Assembly (NCBI GenBank): GCA_907165135.1
Contig: OU015569.1
Coordinates: forward strand, 12,772,501-12,836,500
Origin: Oikopleura dioica
Lineage: Eukaryota > Chordata > Appendicularia > Copelata > Oikopleuridae
DNA length: 64,000 nt
Direction of reading: 5' to 3'
Shown here: positions 10,440 to 22,256 of the stretch, in pieces
Layout of the letters: every line of letters starts with the position of its first letter
Position numbering within the stretch: the first letter of the stretch is position 1
Program-made: the position numbers and the translations under genes
Notes under the pieces: model-generated
Database searches by the model: none
What the model was told of the DNA's origin: nothing
What the model saw: only the letters and a program-made list of their open reading frames with translations

Positions 10440-11944
10440 ATGGGCCGTACGAAAGGCAAGGAAAGCTTCAAAAGCCGACTTCTGCATGAAGTCGCCTCTC
10501 GTGCTAAAATCGGGTATTGAATCAATGAATCCCACGATTCTTATAAGTTTATTTAGCGAAAAGGTTACCCGTAAAGTAACCAAGTCGATTGCCTCGGTCA
10601 TGGTTCCAAAACAATCAGCCGAGCCAGAAGGTCAAAAAAGTCCAATCCCGAAAGCGATGGCACCGCGTTCGCTTCTGGACGTCGCTGCTAGCGAGATCGT
10701 CCAGCGTGCTATCCCTTCTTTCATCCCCCACTCCCCAAAAAACGGTAGCTCAAACATTACTTTCTATGTGCTTATTGTTTTAAGGTCGGGTCAAGAAGAG
10801 AAAGCGCGCTGTTAGTTCAGACGAGGAAGCAGCCGAAGAGAACGAGCAACCGGCGAAGCGTTCTAAAGGTCTTTTTGAAAAGGCCAAGCAGTGCGCCAAA
10901 GATGCCAAGCGTCGAACTATCAACTCCATCAAGGGTAAGTCCATTTGCTTGTTTCGATCGTTAATTTGTAAAATAGAGACTGTGAACGCTGCACCGGCAC
11001 TTCAAGCTTCGTTGTTGATGGGAACTTATACAGCGAGTCTCTGCGTGACACCAACAGGCAAGACCCCAAAGTTCCTCGACTCTTCGGTGGTTGATTCTGA
11101 TCGCCCAATCGTCGTACCTGAGAAAGGGATTTTCATCCCTTATTCCTGCTTCAAAGGGGTTTTGCCAGCGTTAGAGGCTCCTCCAGAAATGCTCGCGATT
11201 GAGGAATCTCAGATGCCAGTTCCACCGCGACCGATTTCTTATCTCCGCAATAACGAGGCTCAGCAAAGTCAGCTCGCGCATCCCGTTGTTGCTCAAGATC
11301 GTGGCATCGATTTCGCTCAAGGAATGATGACTCCGGGCAAGCCATCTCAGGCGCCATTTGGTATGTTTTGAACTTTGGTCGCAACTTTTAAACTCTTTTT
11401 AGTTCCTTTCAACAGTGGAACTTCGCCCTCCGCGTTCGAGCCCCGCGTTGACGACCTCACCTCTGAGAAGCGAGTTAACATCACCGTCGTTTCCAACTCT
11501 CCTCCTCTTGGCGAGACAGAGAACTCGTTGGCAGCGCGCGAACCTTCGCCTCCATTCGCCGCGGAGATTACTTCCCCTAAAACTGTCAAGAAGAAGAATC
11601 TCTTGTTGGCCTCTCGACGATTGGTGTTTGACTCGCCATCTCCCTCCCCTCGAGAAGATCCTGACCTGAATGTCACTCTCCGTCCTCAGGTCGACCTTGA
11701 TGCAACTCTCTGCCCTCAGCCTAACTCGCTGACCTTTGCAATGCCCGCGTCTGGAACTAAACTTGTTCCTGTCGACGATGGTCTTGTTGCTGGTCCACCT
11801 GATGCGGTCACACCTGCGACTCACCGCGTTGTCAATGCTCAACTTCTTCGTGAGCGACGACGATCTTCTCCACTCGTCGTTCCTGCCTGGCAGAACTGCA
11901 TTGACGAGTTGTCCAAGCGAGGACCTCATTCTGCGGACAATTGA
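10440..11944 (+). CDS. Basic, NLS-bearing orphan protein (about 410 aa)
   Basis: Five exons: 10440-10513, 10557-10744, 10795-10934, 10977-11360 and 11403-11944; phases agree. The N-terminal third is rich in Lys/Arg, with a clear bipartite-type signal (VKKRKR in exon 3, then AKRSK). A segment ending in TVNAAPALQASLLMG may be a short amphipathic or hydrophobic helix. The C-terminal half is Pro/Ser-rich and disordered. This layout resembles virion core or minor capsid proteins of adeno-like viruses only in composition; no homology is claimed. Confidence 0.65.
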
Positions 11945-12094
11945 AAAAATACTGTCGAACTTTACTGCTTTTACTTGCCTGTAAAAACACGATCGTTCTC
12001 ATATAATCTCTGTTAACTTTTTATTTGTCTTATTTTGCATGCATTTGATTGCTAACACAAGAACCAATTTGTAGATTGAAAGTTTGGTGGTTTA

Positions 12095-12409
12095 ATGAGT
12101 GAATCATCTAAAAAGAAAAAGGGTTTGAGTCTTAAACCTTCTACTCCGGCGCCTCGAAGTGATATGACTTGGTCTGATGTAGATGGAGAGCAAGAACTTG
12201 ACTCTTCTCAAACTACTTGCTTTCGAAACCAATTCAAAATGGTTAGATTCCTCTTTTTTCGCTTGTCTATGTTTTAGAAATCCGATTACGCGCGAAAGGC
12301 AAAGGTGAAAAGTTATTTGGACCAACTTGAAGGAAAGATTCAATCTGATTTCTTTTTTTATTCAATAAAGAAACCATTTGAATCTTTTAAGATTCGGCTA
12401 TGCCTATAA
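12095..12409 (+). CDS. Small Lys-rich orphan protein (about 92 aa) overlapping the next gene
   Basis: Exons 12095-12241 and 12278-12409 with a 36-bp intron in phase 0. It starts MSESSKKKKGLSLK and ends at TAA 12407-12409, overlapping the ATG of the next gene (12400) in another frame. The overlap could mean two genes on one transcript or an alternative 5' exon of the next gene. No family recognised. Confidence 0.5.
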
Positions 12410-15039
12410 ATCCGCGGAAGAAGACAAAACAGGACAGCGTAATTGACGCTCGGACTGAGGATGAAAAGGCTGCTAATCGCGCGTTGGCTCGGAGTGCGGC
12501 TAGAAAATTTGCGAGCAACCGCGACAGTCCTGCTGGTCCAGCTACACATTCTTCTGACGATGAGGTTGATCGTAATTCCTCTGATAGTGACGTAACTTTC
12601 GTCTCTGAAAAACTTCCAATAACTCCGACTACACCTTCAAAAAGTAAAGTTGTTCGACCGAAGGTAATTCCGACGAAAAAAGCAGCCTATCCTGCGAGAA
12701 ACAAGAAACGCAAATTCTCTTCAAGCGACGAATCTGAAGAACCGATTTCTGAGCGTCGAGCAGTGCGAGGCAAATCAAAGGCAAAATGTGCTTCTGGTAA
12801 AAAGAATGAAAAAGATGCCAGTGAACGATCGCAATCGCCGAAAAGTAAGCCTATTCCTCGCGCCCGACGATTGCAGAATGTTCCCCTTGGAGCGCTTTCC
12901 CAAATGGACTGGATGGATCGTCGGGATCCTAATGTGCCAAAAGGTGACAGTGTCGCACCGCCAAACGAGCCGATCGTCAAGCCGATTTTGGCGCAGAGTG
13001 AGTCTAATCTGCCTCGGGAGATTTCTATGAACAACGCGGTGTTTGAGCAAAGTGGGGTACCTGTTGATCTTATTGAAGGCGACGCCCCTCACATTCCGCT
13101 TAATCTAACGCGAAAATCTGATACGGATAAGGTCCAAGAGCAGTTGGCTTCAATTCGACTCGCACCGAAGTCTGCCAGAAAAAGTCGACACAGCGAGAAG
13201 AATAAAAATACGATTGAATCAAACAAATATCAATCTTCCCTGTCAATGGTACCTGAAGAGACTGAAGAGGAGCAGTATCCTCGCGATCATGAAGATTCAA
13301 TCACTGAAAGCGAGGAAAGCGATGGTGAACTACGAATGAAAATAAAGGGGCTAGAACAGGAGAAACCTATGTGGTATCTCAATCGATTCCAGTTGCGACG
13401 GTTTTTTTCGGCTGCTTATGATTCGAAGAATGGCATTCGACCGAGCTTACGCGGCACGAGAATAGCCAATTTTCTGCAGCGTGTCGATAGAAAGCTCTCA
13501 AATGCAGAACGCGCAACTGCGGAACAAGATGATTCTCCCACCTATCGTGTATTCTTTGAAAATACTCCCAAATACAGTTCTTTCGATCCGTTCTACACGG
13601 AACCTGGTGCTTACACTGGTGTTTATGTTGAATGGGATCAATTGGGCGCTTTCAAACCATATTTTGCGGTGGATGGATTTGGAAATTTCTACATCCGCAT
13701 GCTTAAAATTTGGGTAAGTTCCTTCTGTTACAAAGCTTGCATAATATTAACTCTTAGGTCCACTATCCAAGCAGTGTGGAGGGAGTTGAAGGCGCTTGGA
13801 AACTCGTTGACTTTGCAGATCGTTCTTTGGGACATCCTGCAAAAGTACTAGCAGCTGTCAACAAGATACCAATTTACGCATATCCTTGGCCGACTAAAAT
13901 ACGCATTCGTTCTCTCGACAAAAGCCGTCCACTCACAATTCTGGATCCTAATGGACCTTTCAAGGCTTCTGTTCTGCTCATTAACGGATTTATTCCTCTC
14001 GTTTGCGATCCACCCTACAAAAAACAAGCCGATCTTCTGTTTAACAACCCTGAGGTAATTTCTATATAGTTGATTTTCTTTCTTTTAGTAGTATCTTTAG
14101 GTGTTGGACGTTCTTTGTGACTCTGATATGACAAACGAAAGACCAAATCAATCGCAAGTGGATGCTGTCAATACCCGACTGGAGAACTTCGTCTGGCGGT
14201 GCATTCCAAGTGTCTTTAGGGCTGATCTCTTTGGAGTGACTGACGATAACAACGTCCCTTCGTCTGAGAACAAGACTGTCGAAGAGCGATTCCAGGTTCT
14301 TCAAAATAAATGCGATTCATTGTTTGGTGCCAAAGAAAGCCAGCAAAATAATGATCCATTTCAAACTAAGAAAAACCCTATTGACGTCGCCGTCGACCAG
14401 ATTCTTGAGGCTCTCCCGCCTATTTTCAAGCGGTATGAAGATTTCTGGCCTTCAAAAATGCTCATTGAAGCGCTTCTTTACGCAAACAGCACAAAGTGTT
14501 TCACCGAATCCACTGACTTGATGGCTATGGTGAGTTTTATTGTTACAAGTGTCATCATAACCTTGATTTAGATGGGCGTTTCCCGCGGAATCTCTGCAAA
14601 AATTATCGCTTGGCAGATTTGGGCTCAGTATCGTCCCGAAGAACTTGACAAAAAAGCCGTCAAAAAGGAGCTCATGAAAGTTCAGAAGAAGCTTGAAAAA
14701 GGTCTCAAGACGAAAAATTTAGGCGTGCCCACTCCAAGTGTCATGCATTCTGTTGCCCCTGAAAAATCTATACCATTGAAGAAAGGTAACTTACAGTCCT
14801 GATTAAATTCTAAAGTTTTATTAGCTGTGGAGTCCGCACGACCAAATAAACGTAGCCAAAGTACCGCTGACACTCTCGAGCAAGAGATTCCTGATCCTTT
14901 GTTGGTTGGTGGTACTCGACGCGGAGTGAATCGCAATGAAAATCGTTTTGGTTTCTTTAAAACACACCCCAAATCATCAACTACTGCGCCCACACCTCCA
15001 TCTCTTATCTCATCTTCAAACTCCGATGATTCTTCTTAA
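12400..15039 (+). CDS. Large orphan protein (about 815 aa), disordered N-terminus and folded C-terminal half
   Basis: Five exons (12400-13713, 13758-14054, 14101-14529, 14572-14785, 14825-15039) with consistent phases. Residues 1 to about 320 are basic/acidic low-complexity sequence with several Lys/Arg clusters (KKRKF, KSKAK). From about residue 325 the sequence becomes globular (MWYLNRFQLRRFF, YVEWDQLGAFKPYFAVDGFG, KIPIYAYPWP) and continues through exon 4. The tail is Ser-rich. Conserved-looking Trp/Tyr/Gly patterning suggests a structural or enzymatic domain, but I recognise no family. The size makes it a priority for remote-homology search. Confidence 0.7.
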
Positions 15040-15085
15040 TAACCTGCATTAACAATTTTTGTTAGTACGTAATTTATTTCAGAAA

Positions 15086-15671
15086 ATGACCCGTTTATTC
15101 GGACTTATTTTGTTTTTACCGTTGTGTCTATCGATGTTTCCGTTCGACTGTCCCGATTTTATGCATGCTCCGAGCAATCATAAACAGTGGTGTATGTTTC
15201 GAATTGGTGTCGATCATTGTTATGATGGTGATGAGTCAACAAGTACTACCACTCGTCCAGCTACGCGGAAAACAACAACAACCACCGAGGAAGCAAAGAC
15301 GAGTACAACAACTGAAAGTACGAAAGCTGCAACGACTACTCTGAAGACCTCAAGTTTCACTCCTTCTTCTGCGATTAGCACTTCTACCATAGAAAAGACA
15401 ACGACTGAGGAAACAAAGACAACGACTGAGGAAGCAAAGACAACGACTGAGGAAGCTAAGACGACAACTGAGGAAGTTAAATCACCTACTACAGAGAGTA
15501 CCGTCGCTTTCACGACTTCTTCTTCGTCGTCCAGTCCAAATACAACAAGCGCAAGTCCAATTGAAGAAACAACTTTTACTGACTCGATTGATTACGTAAC
15601 CGAATCAATGAATTCCTCGGCGGAAACAATCAAGCCAGATTTTTCACCCCTGAAAAAAAATTTGTTGTTCA
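15086..15671 (+). CDS. Secreted/surface mucin-like protein, first exon
   Basis: The start at 15086 gives a canonical signal peptide (hydrophobic run LFGLILFLPLCLSMF). A short Cys-containing segment with three or four cysteines (residues about 22-48) follows. Then comes a 140-residue Thr/Ser/Pro-rich mucin-like region with tandem KTTTEEA units, expected to be heavily O-glycosylated. At 15671 a strong CAGGTGAGC donor precedes an in-frame TGA, so splicing onward is likely. A phase-compatible acceptor at about 16176 would lead into a moderately hydrophobic stretch and the next entry, giving a type I surface glycoprotein with a cytoplasmic tail. That join is inference. Confidence 0.65.
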
Positions 15672-15700
15672 GGTGAGCTTTGTTGTTAAGGTAGCCTTGG

Positions 15701-15831
15701 GAACGTGGTGGCAAAATGATGCATGGTATGATAATTTTCATGGTGGCCCAAAACCCTATGGTGGTATCTGAGACATTTCATCTACCACCATGCAATTTAA
15801 CCCTACCATGGTAGATTTTGCCACCACGTTC
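15701..15831. repeat. 131-bp MITE inside the mucin-gene intron
   Basis: Perfect arms GAACGTGGTGGCAAAAT at the left and its reverse complement at the right, with further ATGGTGG/CCACCAT repeats inside. It lies in the spacer between the mucin-like exon and the downstream reading frame. Confidence 0.75.
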
Positions 15832-16176
15832 CGAAAGGCACCATGCGATTCCAAAAAAAAATCTGGGCGGAAAAAAAACCTCGAAATTCCGCAAGTTGAA
15901 AAATTTGAAATGATTAATTTGCGTTTTTCGCGCGTCCTTATATACAAATCTATTTCCGCTAAATATAGGTTAAATAAACAAATGAGTCATTTTACTCACC
16001 GAACATTTCCTGCATTTTTGTAAAATCAAAACAATTAGGTTCATTTCCAGGAATCGTTTCCGCTATTTTAGTTAGAACAAATAAAAAAACTGGGGAATGA
16101 ACGAGAGTAACCTCATAATCAAAACACTTCATGACCTACTAACCTATTGACCCATATCTTATCAACGTTATTTTAG

Positions 16177-17560
16177 CGCGTTTACTTTCGCTTTACGATT
16201 GACACTGTTAACGGCGATTGTTTGTGTGTTTCGGCAGTGGTATTTGGCGTTCACCAATCGCGATCAAGCCGATAAAGACTTTATCACACGATTCAACACC
16301 GCAACACGCTTTGTTTTTCGTGAAATTCTCTGCCTGCGTCTGTTTGAAAAACCAAAAATGGTGTACAACATAAGCTACTCTCGCGGTGGAATTACTGGAG
16401 CTTCTGCAACTACAAATATTCCCGGCGAAAACTATGCTTCCGATAACGTTGACACTCACCCACCTGGATATATTCCAGGCCGAAGAACTATTCAGCAACC
16501 ACCAGCAGTTAACTCATCTCGAGCGGACAATGTCATTTACTTCGATGAAACTGTTACGTTGGAAGAGGCTCGTCGTAAAACTTACGAATCAAGCCTTAAA
16601 TTTGGAATCGATAAAGAACGCGTGGATCAAATTTTCAGCAAAGATTGGGTCCCTGATGAACAGACGGTTGATCAGGAAAATACAAGTGCGGAAAAGACTG
16701 ATGAAGTATCGCTAGATCACGATCTAGAAAAAACGAAGACGTGGAAAAAGAGCCGATGGCAAGTGACGCTTTCCTACCAAAGCCAATATGTAAGTCTTAT
16801 AATGAGTTATTCCATTATTACTCTCGTTTAGCACAAGATGAAAACCACAAAAAGTCGAAGTTTGCGCGAGTGAAAGACTTCATGGCAAGGTCAATTTCTC
16901 CATTCAACGATAAAAAGAAAAGAAAAAAGAAAACGATTCCCAAAAGCAATGAAGCGTTCAAATTGAGCATTGGATCTTCTGACGAAGAACAAACAGATGT
17001 CGAGGGTGAGTTTGCTGGTAGCATTGTCAATCAAACGCCCACTCTCTCAGAACAAGAATGCCTTCCTCATCTGGTTTATGAAGATAAAACGGCAGGAGAA
17101 GAGAACAACAACGAGAGTGAAAAAATGTTCTCCGAACGAGAAGTTGATTTAAAACTTGATAAATCACTTTTTTCGCGTTCTCATAAGACTCGTCTAACAC
17201 AGCGCAATATCCGCTCTCCTCGACTTGGCCACAAACCACATCTTGAGTCTCCACTTGTTCAATCATTTTCGCGAACGGACAACGTCAGAAGTCAATCCCA
17301 TATCAAAACGGAAGCTAAACCTAACGTGACGGTGTCTGATGACGAAAAGGAAGTTCATGACGCCGATACACCAAAGAATTCCTGCGGATTCAAGAACAAC
17401 AAAAACTCCCCGACTTCAAAGGTAAATATCCGTTTTGGTATTTTGATCCCGAAAATATTTAATCTCCATTTAAAATCAGTTTCCTCAAGTCTGGGTGTCT
17501 AAATATTATCTCGGGCTCATCATTATTTCAATTTATGAGATGATTGGGAACGGAAAGTAA
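16177..17560 (+). CDS. Orphan protein with C-terminal hydrophobic tail; probable cytoplasmic part of the mucin-like protein; one frame break
   Basis: The frame is open from the acceptor at about 16176 through an ATG at 16358 to 16789. Exon 2 is about 16833-17420 and exon 3 is 17480-17560. Exon 2 continues only in the frame that overlaps the end of exon 1 from about 16700 onward, so the reading frame changes near an A6 run at 16728-16733. A length change of that run is the simplest explanation (sequencing error or mutation). The product is Ser/Lys-rich, with a KKKRKKK cluster, and ends in a short hydrophobic segment (LGLIIISIY). If 16358 is the true start, it is an independent gene. Confidence 0.5.
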
Positions 17561-17950
17561 TCACTGAACCTTGCCACAATTTCCGTAGTTTCAATAACGA
17601 CCCACCATTCCTAAAGCCAAAGGTACAAACAAAGTGAGTGCGATAACTTGCAATTTGTTGATTTCGATCTTTTTTACGGATTTTGCTGATAAAATCAGTT
17701 ATGGGAAATTGAGAAGGTTGTAAAACACTGCGGTCATGTTTTTTATATTACTCTGAAGTACCCTGCAATACACAGTCAAAGCTCCCGCGCTCGCGCGCAA
17801 AGATCAAAACAACATCTGCTTTTCGTTCTTGCGCCATCTTCTTGCTCTTTAACGCTATCGCGCCAAAGTACTAAATAAAACCAAGTCTCTTCCCTTTACC
17901 AAAGTACAAAACAATCTTCTTCTACAACTTTCAAGCACTTCTATCCTTTT
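17561..17950. other. Intergenic spacer with one reverse motif copy
   Basis: Contains GCAAAGATCAAAACA at 17797-17811, the reverse complement of the recurrent intergenic motif, about 150 bp upstream of the next plus-strand reading frame. No gene is seen. Confidence 0.45.
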
Positions 17951-18301
17951 TACAAGTATGATCCTCAACGTCCAACAAATCAAGCCCGAGTCCTCCAACA
18001 AAAAGACAATGCGACGACTTCGAAAGTTTCTACGAAAAACTTTTTGGTCAAAACTTTGCGCTACCCTATTGGGGAAATCGAGCGAGGACTTAACGTCGAC
18101 TCTGATATCGAGCAACGACCTGGAGCCATTGATTCTGCTGCCGTTCGCTATCTTACCCGTGTGAGAAACCCGTATGCTCCCGAAGATGAACCCGACTCAC
18201 TCATGACTCGCATGAGCGAGGAAGAGTTACGATACGCCACAATCAGACGTTCTTACTCTTTTAGATACAAGTATTCAAACAACTTCATTTTCCCTTTGTA
18301 A
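17880..18301 (+). CDS. Probable orphan exon, start unclear
   Basis: A long open frame with protein-like composition (LRYPIGEIERGLNVD, YLTRVRNPYAPEDEPD, SEEELRYATIRRSY) runs to TAA at 18299-18301 and has no ATG near its beginning. An ATG at 17957 is in another frame. It is probably a downstream exon whose first exon I could not place. AAATAAAATC at about 18442 may be its polyadenylation signal. Confidence 0.4.
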
Positions 18302-19590
18302 TGTTTACGCTCCCAGTATTGACAACCTGCCGCTTTTCGCTACCATTCTACAATACGTTTGATTCCTGATCTAAATTATGTTTCAATTATTTTCTTCCTA
18401 CGCGATATTTTTTCTCATGCCCTAAATCTGTTATTTTGACCCAAATAAAATCTAAAAACAAATTTACGAATCTCAGCGGGTTATTTCCTGCAGCGCCCTC
18501 TCCCATTTTTTCTTCATAAAACAGGCTGATTTTCGTTCATTCTCAGAATTATTTCAAAAATGTAATTGATAAAAGAAAAAAACCCAGTACCAACTTGTGA
18601 GAATGAACGAAAAATGAACCAAATATGTCGAAGAAGACCTCGAGAAAAGTCAGAATATTTTCTTTTATGTTATCATAACTATTCTAAAATGTCACGTTAA
18701 CAATTTCTGAACAGTATGTGCAATCAGTCTTTTATATTCAATAATTAAAAATTATAAAATGTTTCAAAAAGCTGAAAGAGTTATAGAGTTGAAAAAGGGT
18801 TTATCATTAAAAATATAAAATGTAGCAAAATGTTTCGAAATGCGGTATATTTTTCATCGGATATTAAATATAAAATGTTCCCAGATGCATTTTCATGCTG
18901 AAGTTTCTTAATTTCATTTTACTTTCAAATGAATCAATGTGTAAAAAGATCCTATCTAACTTCTTCGGATTTATAACTGTGCTTTAAATGAAAACTGAAT
19001 GAAAATGATTTTCTAGACGCGTTCCACTCTTTTATATATTGCAATAAAATGAAGCTTAATACCTTAGCGATTTGATGACGGTCGTCTTTCCATTATATCC
19101 TTTAAAATGAACCTATTGGCAAATTAATTCCTATACCATGGCACCTGATAATTAAATAAAATGTCGCAATTTTCTTATTTGTCGATTTACCGTTCTTCTA
19201 GGATAAAAAATGAATCTGATGGTAGTTTTAAACCAAATCCATGGCACCTTATTATTATTATTAAAATGCTCTACTAAAACTTCATTCTGTCTCGGTTTCA
19301 AATTAAATCCCTTTTATTTAAAAAACAATTTATTCCTTGTTGTTTTGATCTTTGCAAGTCACATACCTAACACCAATGCAGGAAACAACGAACACCAAAC
19401 TACCAAACAACCTAACTGCGAAAAGCGAAAAAGTGCTTTATTTTAGTTAGATGCATAAAAACCTGCCTGAATAGATAAAAGTATTCGAATGATCACAATA
19501 GTTAAACACAATCAGTTCAAATTATCAGATTTATTTGATTATTGAGTACATAAAGAGTACAAGAAATCAATGTTTTTCATTCTTTTGCAG
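18302..19590. other. AT-rich noncoding region with (T)AAAATG repeats
   Basis: Many TAAAATG-type words recur, and a direct repeat containing CCATGGCACCT occurs at about 19137 and 19239. One copy of TGTTTTGATCTTTGCA sits at 19340-19355. A plus-strand frame at 19210-19446 has a hydrophobic stretch but no other support. This could hold a regulatory region or replication-related DNA; nothing specific is visible. Confidence 0.45.
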
Positions 19591-20082
19591 CTACTTTTCT
19601 TTCTGGAGACGGTTGAAGTCTTCAATCTTTGCGGCAAGCCAGGGATCGATTTCTCGTGGGACAGCAAACTCATCCTCATCACTCTCGATTTCCTTGCCAG
19701 ATGAGTGCTTGGCAGGTCGGAATTCGTGCATCAGAGCTTCCACGATTGCTGGGGGTTTTGACTTTGCAGATCTTGCAAGATCGCAAACGATGTAAAATCC
19801 GTCGTCCAAGAGGTCGTCGATAAAAATCTGCTTCTTTTTGCAAATCGGATTCGAGCAGTGTCGCGACTTAAGACAGCTTAAAAGATCGTAACTTGCCTGG
19901 CTGGGCCGGTCTGCATTGATCTCGATCGCTTGGTAATTGATCGAAGAAACCGCTTTCAAAAGTTCATCGCTAGTTTTCTTGATGAACACAATTCCTTGCT
20001 TCTTATCAGCGGTTGCGTTACATGCATCAGAAGGTGGCGTTGTCGGTGGCAAGGGGGGTTTTTGGGAATTCGCGTGAAACAT
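19591..20082 (-). CDS. Orphan protein, 163 aa, single exon
   Basis: An uninterrupted minus-strand frame from ATG at 20082 to TAG. It begins with a Pro/Thr-rich stretch, has a cluster SRHCSNPICKKK (two Cys) near residue 100, and ends in acidic then Lys-rich sequence. It is divergent from the plus-strand gene starting about 140 bp away, so the two may share the AT-rich promoter that contains TATTTTATAG. No family recognised. Confidence 0.55.
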   Translation of the reverse strand: MFHANSQKPPLPPTTPPSDACNATADKKQGIVFIKKTSDELLKAVSSINYQAIEINADRPSQASYDLLSCLKSRHCSNPICKKKQIFIDDLLDDGFYIVCDLARSAKSKPPAIVEALMHEFRPAKHSSGKEIESDEDEFAVPREIDPWLAAKIEDFNRLQKEK

Positions 20083-20189
20083 TTTCTCGTTTTTTAGCTA
20101 TCTGATATTTTATAGTAAATAACGATAGGAGAGCAAAGGTGTGGGTCTTCGCAACTCACGAGCGACGCTTGAAATAACACTTCTTTTAG

Positions 20190-21874
20190 ACTGATGACTT
20201 GACAATCAGCGAACATGCAGCAATGCTCGGTGGAGATGGCGGATTTAAAAATCATGCTTCATATGCTGCTGGCGTTACTGCGCGAATTCGTAGTAAACTA
20301 GGCGATTTTGGAGATGTTGACTCACCTGGTCTTCAAGCCAAATTGATGGAAACTTTCATTCGACACGAGGCAGATAAAAAAAGAGGTGAAGCAAGAAAGA
20401 ACCGAAAAGTGGGAGGAATTCGAAAGCGAACCCTTTTCTCCTATTTCCGATAAGCTAGAAAAGATGCGAACTGAGAATGTGATAGCTCAAGATTCGTCGA
20501 TGACTAAGTTCAAGGTCAAGGCCACATCACCCGAATACAAGTTCAATGAGCAAGAATCAAAACAAGTTGCTGCGCCCACTGACGATGCATCGGAACCTCC
20601 GACTTGTTCAACCTCACAACACGATTCATCAGAATCAAAGCAAGAGGTAAAGAGAAATTCTGATTATTTTTATGTTTTTATTACGTTCTAAGATCCGGTC
20701 TTTACTTGCTGCAGTGCCAAAGCCAAGAAGTATGTTAGAAGAGATGGCTAAAAAACCAGTTTTTTTCCCTCCACAACCCAGACCACCGACTCCACAAGAA
20801 TCTCTTCCTGCTCCAGCAGCTGGAGGATTTAATGGCCCGACGAGATTTCCGGTTATACCGTTGCGCCCGAATGCGCCTAAGAAGCCGCTGATTTATGAGA
20901 TGCCAATTGTTACAGAAATGTAAGTTTTATTTTCTTTTTCATTAAATGACTTTTGAAAAGGGTTCGTGAACGTCGACAGCAGGAAGAGGACGAAGAACGT
21001 CGACGCTATTATGAAGAAGAAAATAATAAACAGCGTACTTTTGGTAAAGGAGGCTCCAACCTCACTCCACCGGACCCATTTGATAGAAAAGAAGCTGCAT
21101 ATTTTTCATTTGGACGCCCTGAAAATTCAAATGAAGACGATCGAGACGAAAATGCTCAAATTGGCTTTGGTGAGAATGTAATAATAGACGAAATCGCACT
21201 GGCTGAAAGATTAAAAGAAGGCTCTCCTACCAGAGAGGAAATTTTGGAATCAAAAGAAGCTTTTACGACAATGCCTGTCCCAGACGCTCTCAATAAGAAG
21301 GAAAGTAATGATCAGGGTGGGACTGTTTCTTCGCCAACAACATCAGCATCGTCGAGCTCGTGGTTTTCTTCGTCGCCGTCTTCTTGGAATTCTTCAAGAA
21401 CTCTCACGAAGTCGACAAGTCAAAGTAGCGGAGGAACTTCATCTTATGACGATGATGAAGAAGATTTCGATGTTTATGATGATTATGAGACAGATCAACC
21501 GCAAAAGACGACTCAGGTGCTGCTTCTTCATGAAATAAAGAAAAAACGAATGGAGGAGCTTGCAACAATTGTCGAAGATAGCGACTCAGAGGCCGAATCC
21601 CTACATTCTTCACCGCGGGCATCTAACAGTCAATCAGTAGACTTACAAAAGGTAATCATATTCGACTGAAAAGATTTTTATCCATTTTTAGGAAGAAGAT
21701 GTGATGGAAATAGAAAATAATGACGTAAAGGCAAAGACAGATGAAGGGCCAAAGGCAGATGAAGAATTAAAAGCTGATGAAGAGCCAAAGAAAGAGGAGG
21801 ACGTTTTTGTACCACGAAGATCAAAACGTCAGAAATTTCAAACTGATTTCTATGGATATGGAAAGAAAAAATGA
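20190..21874 (+). CDS. Orphan acidic/Ser-rich protein (about 520 aa) with a frame break at an A7 run
   Basis: Exons: about 20190-20646, 20693-20919, 20961-21651 and 21692-21874; junction phases agree. First ATG is 20223, but the frame is open from a TTTAG acceptor at 20189, so a 5' exon may exist. In the first exon the reading frame must change at an A7 tract (20376-20382) to continue coherently. The N-terminal segment is globular (FKNHASYAAGVTARIRSKLG). The rest is Pro-rich, then coiled-coil-like Glu/Arg (RERRQQEEDEERRRYYEEE), then Ser- and Asp-rich, ending in Lys clusters. AATAAA at about 22210 may end the transcript. No family recognised. Confidence 0.55.
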
Positions 21875-22256
21875 ATCACTTTCTCCATATTCTGAACCTC
21901 AATATTAGGGACCTTATCACTTATCACAGTTTCGTTAAAATTCACGTTGCCAGCCAACTTGGAGGCGAACGTTCACTTACCCTTCTCCTATCTGTGTTCA
22001 AATACCGGCAAGCGACATTCTTTCCGATATCACACCTTAACCAATTCCCATAATACATCCGCGCAATGGCGGTCACTTCTTTTCATCTTTGACTTCCTAA
22101 AAAACAGAATCTATCCTGTATCGTTTGATGCTCTTCGAGGGTGTCGCTGTTAAAAGTAAACTTGAGAAGTGGGGATTTTTCACTGTCGAACATTTTACGT
22201 TTAGTAAAGAAATAAATCAAAAAATCAAACGAATTAATGTTTTATTTTATCGATAA

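Noticed and set aside
15220-15513. Val/Ser-rich minus-strand open frame
   Set aside because: It is the antisense shadow of the Thr-rich mucin repeats; no stops occur because of the simple repeat.
19210-19446. Plus-strand frame with a signal-peptide-like stretch
   Set aside because: It lies in AT-rich repeat DNA containing the CCATGGCACC duplication; no splice signals or protein-like continuation.
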